The notes under the pieces were generated by a model. That model was not told the DNA's origin, made no database searches, and was given only the letters and a program-made list of their open reading frames with translations. Positions 57,001 through 64,000 of a stretch of DNA of 64,000 nt are shown here, piece after piece (within the stretch, counting starts at the first letter, position 1; each line of letters starts with the position of its first letter). Origin of the DNA: Sipunculus nudus (lineage: Eukaryota > Annelida > Sipuncula > Golfingiida > Sipunculidae). The stretch is taken from assembly GCA_026874595.1 (NCBI GenBank), contig CM049322.1, positions 2,839,900 to 2,903,899 on the forward strand, read 5' to 3'. The translations under genes and the position numbers were made by a program.

Positions 57001-57850
57001 AAGCATGGATGAAAAAAAAGATAGGATATGTTATAAATACTACGTCAAGGTCCATATTCACCGATACTTACATCGTAGGCCTATGAATACTTTATGATAT
57101 TACCTTAGGCCACGACACCATTTACTGGCCTGTTTTACGTTAGGGAACACCTCACTATATTTTTGTAAAGTAGAAGTACATATTAACATTGCAGCTCTAT
57201 ACTATACTCGAACTTTACAGGGACGTAGTGGAAAGTTGCTTCTGTTTGATGATTTTGTTGAGGAAGTGTTTTAGGGACATATTGCAACAAAACCTGTTTT
57301 AAATCATTATTCATTTTTTTAAAGTAGCATAATATTCAAGTTCCTGAATTTATGTATTGTGTTTTCAAGGCAAGTATCTTTATTCAATGATATGCAAACA
57401 AAATTGTTTCATCATATAACAAAAAGTGAACAACATTGGAAACCCTTATAAAGTGATTATATGTTGTTTTTTTTTCAATGAGAGTACATGAATCACTGTA
57501 AATTTGTATTAACTATTTCACGGTTATGACAAAATAGGATGAGACAGGTATATATGTATCCGCCAACAAATATCATTATGAATGATGCATTTGTAATGCT
57601 TATTGAACTATGGACACAGGGCCTTTGGATTGGTATCATCTCAACGGACAACCTACCTTTGTAAATAAATGAACGATTTTCCGTATTTTCCTGGCCCAAA
57701 TGTTTTTTTTTTGTTAATTTTAAGGATACAATGAAATAGTTATTATGACATGATTGAGATAAGCTTATACATAAACCTGAATCGCTTCTGGGTTAGACAG
57801 GAAGCGTGTCCTAAGGCCAGAGGCGCATACTCGCTGTCACAAAATAGTTT
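57001..57850. other. No gene recognised
   Basis: AT-rich DNA. A minus frame at 57493-57699 has no domain. No RNA gene or ordered repeat was seen. Confidence 0.45.
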
Positions 57851-57869
57851 GTAGGAGACATTGTAAATA

Positions 57870-58075
57870 TTGTGTGAGGATAAACAGAACAACCTTGAGA
57901 TGCTGATGACAGCATTTAAGCAGGACTGTAGGTGACAGTGTGTATGGAGGATAAACAGGACGACCGTAGCCGTAGGTGGCAGAATTGAGTGAGCATAAAG
58001 AGTACAAACGAATACTTTAGGTGACAGTGGAGGTTGAGTGAAGAGGAACAGGATGCTGGTAACAGCGACTACGGT
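57870..58075. repeat. Degenerate ~40-70-bp minisatellite (GTAGGTGACAG)
   Basis: Four imperfect units, each with GAGGATAAACAGRAC-like sequence and ending GTAGGTGACAG, GTAGGTGGCAG, TTAGGTGACAG or CTGGTAACAG. Confidence 0.6.
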
Positions 58076-58581
58076 TAAGGATGTATTGTAATGATTATAT
58101 TTTAAGACCGGACCAATTCAGACGCTCCATGGCGGAATCTAATAATAAGCCAGAACCCCCGAATACAAAAGTCGGACTCAACCAAGAAGTTGCATTCAGA
58201 TTAGATTGACTACACTAACTGTCGTACTCTGGTGAGATTCAGGTATCTTTAGAGTCAACGTACAAGTTAACGAAGCAAAGTCGACAGTTCCACATACTGG
58301 AGCTGTTTGATCTACCTGGAACACCTAGGTTCAACAAGTACTATACTGCAGTTACGTAACCTCTCTCGCCTTGGATTTCACGTGTTTTTTGTCGATGTCT
58401 TCTGACGTCATTGACCGTGGCTTTGTAATTAGTCTCCTGCTCAGGGATGTCATGACTACTGTCGTGTCAATTATTAATAGCTAACAGAACGGAATGGGCC
58501 AAGTCAACAAAAAAGCGTACTATCCATCGTCATTGACAAGATTACCATTATGCATTCACAGGAAAAGAATCAATTAATTAG

Positions 58582-59027
58582 GGCCCCGCTTAACAAGGGG
58601 CGCCCTATAGTGATCACCGAGTCAGTCGGTCCTTTTGTCAGTGACACTTTTTTTTTCGCGCGCGATAATTAAACAACATACTTCAGCTTTCCCAAATTCT
58701 CAGGGATGATTTGTACATATGAAGGTTCCAGACCTATTGAATTACACACCTGTAGAGATTCCAATATGGCCGCCACAGCCCAATTACTGATTTTCTTTCT
58801 TGCGCGATAACTTTACAACAACATACTTCAGCTTTCCCAAATTCACAGAGATGATTGGTACACATTGTTTCATAGACCCTGAATCACTCATACCCTTCCA
58901 ATCCAAAAACAGGCAATTTGTAGAGACCTTGTCTTTTTTCACTCCTGAACAACCCCAGGTCTTCATAAGATTTTCTTATTACGGTTTCAAAGTAACATAT
59001 AAATAAACCAATTCTCACTGCGGGGCC
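58582..59027. mobile_element. GGCCCCGC-ended dispersed repeat with internal duplication
   Basis: GGCCCCGC (58582-58589) is mirrored by GCGGGGCC (59020-59027). Inside, GCGCGATAA followed by CAACATACTTCAGCTTTCCC and AAATTC..AG.GATGAT occurs twice, near 58659 and 58801 (period about 141). CGCCCTATAGTGATCACCGA near the start is a word seen in invertebrate repeats. The interior is non-coding. Confidence 0.55.
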
Positions 59028-59640
59028 TTCTGAGACAAGCCACTCTCAGAATCTTAGAACAGGTCACTTTTAGGACTATGCCTAACCTTTATATTTCAGT
59101 TTTGGGTTGACATTTTTAAGTGGAAAGTAACAGTGAATATGACACGGAATGCATGCGAATGATCAGTGTTTGATGCTGATCATTGAGTGCAACTGCTTAT
59201 TGCTCTTGGTCTGGGGGAGCTTTACCCTGTTACCTCATCCCAGAGTACCAAGTAACTGGGTGAATGTGCAGGCGTCCACTCACGGTAACTATAGCAGTTT
59301 TTTTTCAAGTCTAGTGACAGTCAGATATAACGTATGCCTATCAGTACAGTATGAATGGTTACTGAATGGTGCATCCAATGCTGGCTTTAAACCATCACCA
59401 GGGGCGGCTGGGCTGGGCTGAGGTCTGACCACACGCAGGCACATGTCTAATAAGTAAGCATGTATCCCATGCCTAGCCTTGGGACAAGAAGTCTATTATT
59501 ATGATTATGCAATCAGACAGTAATACACCTATGACCTTTGAATGTTTGGTAATTATCATTAAAAGTTGTAATATAAATATTTAATTTATTTAATTGATGG
59601 CTAAATCACAACATATAATGCTCTGAACGTTTAAAAAGGA
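59028..59640. other. No gene confirmed
   Basis: An open frame at 59149-59421 encodes 90 residues without a recognisable domain. TTTATATTTCAG near 59100 could be an acceptor but no matching donor was found. Confidence 0.35.
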
Positions 59641-59669
59641 AGATACTTCAACTGGGGAAATCAATGAAG

Positions 59670-59835
59670 TGCCCACATAAGCAGGAGAAAAGTGCCCACT
59701 TTACAGAATATAGAGGTACGTGCCCACATTAGATAAACATAATAAAGAGAAGAGAAAAATGGGTCTGCCCAAAAGTGCCCACTTTATAGAAGTGCCCACT
59801 TTATGGATGTGCCAATTAAGAGAGGTTCGACTGTA
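59670..59835. repeat. GTGCCCACTTTATA short repeats
   Basis: GTGCCCACATAAGC, GTGCCCACTTTACAGA, GTGCCCACATTAGA, GTGCCCACTTTATAGA and GTGCCCACTTTATGGA are followed by AAGAGAGGTTCGACTGTA. A familiar short-repeat style in invertebrate DNA. Confidence 0.7.
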
Positions 59836-59922
59836 TATAATATAAACGTATGTATGAATAATTCACTATTATTTGGTAAATTGACTCTAGAAATACGAAA
59901 AATAACTTGCTTTAATTTGCAG

Positions 59923-60071
59923 GTTCATTAAGTGCAATTCTTCAGGAGCTGAAGGACATAGTGATTTCTGACAAGTACTGTTCCAGTCTGATGGGATCTG
60001 GGCAAGCTGACTGGGTGGTCACTGGAGGCGTGTTTTGTGTCCATGGCTACAGATATGGCAAAATATGTCCG
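59923..60071 (+). CDS. Candidate internal exon, protein unidentified
   Basis: GCTTTAATTTGCAG precedes 59923 and the exon ends TGTCCG before GTATGTAG, a good donor. The 149 bp begin with two bases of a split codon and are open for 49 codons: SLSAILQELKDIVISDKYCS, SLMGSGQADWVVTGG, then VFCVHGYRYGKICP. The amphipathic start, three Cys and the absence of low complexity contrast with the repeats around it. I do not recognise the family. Neighbouring exons were not found; the hexamer repeat that follows would lie in the intron. Confidence 0.4.
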
Positions 60072-60119
60072 GTATGTAGTTCTATCAAAGATGGGTTCAG
60101 GTGTGATTTTACGCAGTCA

Positions 60120-60390
60120 AATCAAATTCAAATGCTTTCTTGCGTTCTCAAATGCAAATGTAAATGCTAAATCAGTCATTGCATTTGAATACCAATGCAA
60201 CTGCATTCAGATATTTTCAAATGCAATTGCAAATCTCTTATTGGATTTGAATGCAAATGCTTTGTTGCAATACAATGCAATGAATGATAGAGCATTTGAA
60301 TGCAAATGCATTCAAATGCTCTTCAGCCATTGCATTTGGTTGCAAATGCAAATGTGTTCAAATATCTCAAATTCAAATGGATTATTTAAT
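60120..60390. repeat. AAATGCAAATGC / GCATTTG hexamer-like repeat
   Basis: AATGCAAATGC, TCAAATGC and GCATTTGAAT are repeated densely in both orientations. Asn/Ala/Cys-rich open frames here are by-products. Confidence 0.85.
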
Positions 60391-60422
60391 GGAAATTTAT
60401 ACCTCAAGTCTTAATATACTCT

Positions 60423-60425
<3 letters not shown>

Positions 60426-60463
<38 letters not shown>

Positions 60464-60505
60464 TATATATATAGAGAGAGAGAGACAGACAGACAGACGG
60501 ACCGA
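60426..60505. repeat. (TA)n, (GA)n, (GACA)n compound microsatellite
   Basis: A TA run, then GAGAGAGAGAGA and three GACA units plus GACGGACC. Confidence 0.95.
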
Positions 60506-60599
60506 CGTCAGCTACATTGTGCAATTTTTTTTGTCTGTGCTCTATGGGGTGTAGTAAATCAGAATACTACTACATTGTGGGGACAACATTAATTGTAAG

Positions 60600-61170
60600 T
60601 ATGGCAGACAGAAATGGGGTTTTATTGTCTGTAAATGTGGTGTAAATCGTCCATCATTCTGGGTTCTCAAGGTATCCTTTTGGAACTAGAGCTATGCAAA
60701 CCCACATGCATGTATGTGTGTACGAGTGTGTGCATGTTCATTTAGGCCTTAAATGGCCTGATATGGCTTATTTTTCCACCTGAACTGGCCCACCTCCTTT
60801 TGGGGCATACAACGCCAGAAAAGACATGGTGTGATTTTAATTCTGTGTGTAAATTGGGACTATCAATGTAGCATAAAAATTCAAATCAAACATAAATCGC
60901 AACAATTGCAAGTAAGAATCTGTAATTTTCCAGCAGGTATATTGGCCAAAAGACTGAATTAATCCTGAAATTTCACATTTCTACCTCCATTATACCATGA
61001 CTATATCTCAAAAAGGGATTTTCCTGTATTTTAGTTAATGAAACCCCCTTTTTGGCACTCATTTCAATAAAACCCACCCTAATCTCACCATATTGTGCAT
61101 GCAAGTTTTTACAGGTGGTCTTTAACACATTACACCAAAACAGACTTCTCGATCACTTCAAAATAAAATA
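60600..61170. other. No gene recognised
   Basis: GGGGTTTTATTGTCTGTAAA near 60615 foreshadows the array that follows. Otherwise unremarkable non-coding DNA. Confidence 0.4.
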
Positions 61171-61184
61171 AAAGGGATTAATTT

Positions 61185-62005
61185 TTTTCTAAATGTGGGG
61201 TGTATTGTCCGTAGAAGAGGGGTTACCATCACATTGGCATCGAGTGCATGTCGAACAGGGGATCTCAACATGTGGCAATGACATTATGTATAAGGAGGGG
61301 TTTCTATACCCTTTGCATGTGAAATGTATTGTCTGTAAAAAGAGGGGTTATTTTTTTGTAAATGTGGGGTGGATTGTCTGTAGAAGAGGAGTTACCTTCA
61401 TACTGACATTGACTGTACATGTACAAGGACAGGACATCAGCTTTACATGTGAAATGGATATTCTGTAAAGGAGGGGTTATTTTTCTTCTAAATGTGGGGT
61501 GAATTGTCTGTAAAAGAGGGGTTTCTATGACACCCTTTGCATGTGAAATGGATTGTCTATAAAAGAGGGGTTATTTTTTTCTAAATGTGGGGTGGATTGT
61601 CTGTAGAAGAGGGGTTGCCTTCATACTTGCATTGATATTATGTATAAGGAGTGGGTTTCTATACCCCTGGCATGTGAAATATATTTTCTGTTGAAGAGGG
61701 GTTACCATCAAACTGGCAATCAGTTCATGTCAAACAGGGGATCTCATCATACCCTCAACATGCGAAATGGATTGTTTGTAGAAGGGGGGTTATTTATTTC
61801 TAAATCTATAGTGGATTATCTGTAGAAGAGGGGTAACCATCATACTGGCATGGACTGTTTGTAAAACAGATTGGATTTCATCATATCCTATACATGTGAA
61901 ATGGGTCTTCTAAATAGGAGGGGTTATTATCATACTCTTCACATGCAAATTGATTGTTTTTAAAAGGGCTATACATGTGAGGTGGTATGTCTGCAAAAAG
62001 AAGGG
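61185..62005. repeat. Degenerate tandem array (AAATGTGGGGTG..TTGTCTGTAGAAGAGGGGTTA)
   Basis: AAATGTGGGGTG recurs at 61191, 61359, 61489 and 61582 (diverged at 61801). Each is followed by ATTGTCTGTAGAAGAGG or a close variant, and interleaved with CATACTGGCAT.GA, CAGGGGATCTCA and TTGCATGTGAAATGG. Spacing is uneven (about 90-170 bp), indicating unequal unit gain and loss. Confidence 0.8.
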
Positions 62006-62012
62006 GTATTCT

Positions 62013-62225
62013 GTGATTTTTTTTTATTTGCATGCAGATTTCATGGATAAAGTACCTATTCAGTACTGCACTCTATATATATTTACAAATTAGTACACCT
62101 GGTAAAAAATTTCAACAACTTAATTGTGATTTTTTTTATTTGCATGCAGGTTTCATGGATCAAGTACCTATTCAGTACTGCACTATATTTACTATTTACC
62201 AATTAGTACATCTGGCTACATCTAA
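62013..62225. repeat. Tandem duplication, period 113 bp, carrying an acceptor-like sequence
   Basis: GTGATTTTTTTTTATTTGCA followed by TGCAG, TTTCATGGAT, AAGTACCTATTCAGTACTGC and AATTAGTACA occurs at 62013 and again at 62126 with few changes. The T-rich stretch ending GCATGCAG resembles a 3' splice site in both copies. Confidence 0.85.
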
Positions 62226-64000
62226 CAAAAAGGAAAGTGATACATGTTTTTAATTATACAAAACCCTAGAAAACCACTTTATGAACTACAGTTTCATTAA
62301 TAAAATCAAGAAAATTGGATAATTTGAATGTTTTATTGAAAAGGCAATCACACATGATGACAGATATTTCAATTAGGGAGCAATGTCCCTGAAAGAAAAA
62401 CTTTAACCTGACTTCTTCACAGTTTGTAAGTTAGCCAAATAACACAGGTGTTATTGCTTATGAACAAAATTACAAATAAACAAACAAAATATTAAAAAAT
62501 TAGGAATTATAAGTTTTTAATATTATTTAATAATGAAGCAATGTGTTGTACATTATACTATGGATGGCAATTATGTGTATTTAAGAGAAAAAGAACTATT
62601 TGTGGAAAATATATTCAAATTTTACTATCAGCCTTGCTTACTATAATCAGTTCTATTTTGTTTCTATTAAAAAAAAATGTTCGTAAAAACTGGCTTCATG
62701 ACTAACATATTTGGGAAAATGTTCTGCTTTATTTATATTTTACACTTGTAACACAATATATACGTTATTATATGTCCCTAAAAACACAGCAGATTCTTAA
62801 AAATATTCCAAAAACAAGTGTTAATTTTTTTTTTTCAAGTTTAGAATCCCATGACTGTAAGATGGACAAAATAATAACCCTAGGAATAAGACATCTAGTT
62901 AATTATAAAATGATAGTAAATCACAGATGGTCTTAAGCATTATAACACATTTAATGCTAATACTTAGAGTACAAGTAAAATTAATTAAATTGTCAGAATA
63001 CAAACAAGGTAACACAATTAAGAGCAAGGGGAAACAAAACAACAGGTTACATACCATTTTAACTTCTACTAAATTATTATAAGAGTATCATTAATGAATA
63101 AAATCATAACTTGTGTTTCAACAGTCAACGAAAACTTAACATATTAAAAGTTAACCGTTTGTGCATTAATATGCCTGTGAACTACGCACTGAATTGTAAT
63201 ATTGGGTGGGGGTTATTTGGCAAGTCAGTTTGAAAGAAGGCTTTTGAGCCATATGGGTAAGTTCAAATGCCTGTAACTTGGCCATAAATCACCAAACCAT
63301 AACCGGTTGAACAACTTCAGGAATACCTCAAGATCATTCCTATACAATATTGAGCAATTCTGCTGGACAGTTTCATAGAAGAAGATAAATAAAGGTAAGT
63401 GACTAAAACACGCCAAAATTACTAGTTTTTCCTCCGTAAAAGATTGGTTTATGCAGGTGCTGCCACCTAGCATAATGTTACCTGTATTCGCATAAAATTT
63501 GGTGATGCTAGCTCCTGTGGTTTTTTGAGTTAGTATGGGTTAACATACAGAAGACACGCTGCACCATTGCAATAGCTCGCAGCTCAAGAAGAGTGACTTC
63601 TTATGTCGAGGCCCACAACATTCACCTGCCATGTTCATTTACAAGAATCTGCTTTTGAAATACTGTACGACATATGAAATGTAATTTTAAATTTAATCAG
63701 TTTACATGACCTAGAAGATACACCCGCTATGTTAAAACAAGGGACCCATGGGATACGGCACTCAGCTGAAGTTTGAAACTTTAGCAAATGAAAATAATTA
63801 AAAGAAAATAATGCCAGAAAACATGGCATCCTCAATATTATTCCTTGAATCACTATTAAAAAGTTTTGTACATTGGAGTGTTCAGTACATGTTAATTTTA
63901 TTCACCAAATAAAAGATTCAGTAAATTTAATAAAATAAAAACATCTTCTCAAATAATGTATACACACTGTTTGTTCTGTTTGTTGAACGAGGGTGAAACA
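62226..64000. other. No gene recognised
   Basis: AT-rich DNA. GTGCTGCCACCTAGCATAAT at 63457 and CAGGAATACC near 63318 may be a diverged unit of the GGTGGCGCCACC family on the other strand. Open frames at 63225-63473 and 63635-63853 (-) show no domains. Confidence 0.4.

Noticed and set aside
60037-60592. Asn/Ala/Cys-rich frames downstream of the exon candidate
   Set aside because: They are read-through of the AAATGCAAATGC repeat and the following TA/GA tract.

Overview
This looks like eukaryotic, probably animal, intergenic or intronic DNA. It is AT-rich and has no operons, ribosome-binding sites or long intact genes. Instead it holds microsatellites, degenerate satellites, short exon-like segments with GT/AG borders, and decayed retroelements of classes common in animals (Ty3/Gypsy, APE-type LINE, tRNA-derived SINE, Penelope-like). 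The PNMA-like gag, the GIY-YIG Penelope remnant and several dispersed repeats ending in GACGGACGG or CCTCCGCCAAG fit a lophotrochozoan, most likely a mollusc. That assignment is inference from repeat content only.

0-6.6 kb: non-coding DNA with three degenerate repeat arrays, then an antisense 5' fragment of a Mag-lineage Ty3/Gypsy element (gag, tRNA-Leu-type primer site, LTR remnant). 6.6-15.8 kb: a large, nearly full-length but dead Ty3/Gypsy element on the + strand. It has two diverged LTRs, a 2.2-kb leader, a PNMA-like gag with an RRM-like N-terminal domain, CCHC knuckle, protease, RT, integrase with a long tail, and no RNase H. Just beyond it, on the - strand, is the best host-gene candidate: a CARD-like half-domain exon at 15929-16071.

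17.3-21.7 kb: a long imperfect inverted repeat enclosing an antisense integrase fragment, then TATTAC hexanucleotide arrays. 21.7-26.6 kb: a second Ty3/Gypsy element with short LTRs, a polypurine tract and a candidate 5-bp target duplication. It is inactivated by gag and protease deletions, an RT YLDD-to-YLDG change, an integrase Asp-to-Tyr change, and an insertion carrying a tetranucleotide repeat.

26.6-42 kb: gene-poor. It contains an antisense LINE endonuclease/RT fragment (30.2-31.3 kb), a SINE with A and B boxes (33.1-33.5 kb), a degenerate minisatellite built on GGGGCCTCAGGCCC and ATT runs (32.9-39.3 kb), copies of a CCTCCGCC-ended repeat, a TIR element (39.5-40.7 kb) and an inverted pair of 400-bp repeats. 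42.9-46.4 kb: more units of a GGTGGCGCCACC-type dispersed repeat, a 61-bp tandem repeat, and the start of another gag-like reading frame.

46-64 kb: mostly non-coding. It has many (TA)n tracts, duplicated blocks at 52.6-57 kb, a Penelope-type GIY-YIG remnant followed by a snap-back hairpin (54.9-55.6 kb), a second exon candidate (59923-60071), and a degenerate tandem array at 61.2-62.2 kb. No complete host gene, rRNA, tRNA or CRISPR array was found. Almost everything recognisable is the accumulated debris of successive mobile-element insertions.
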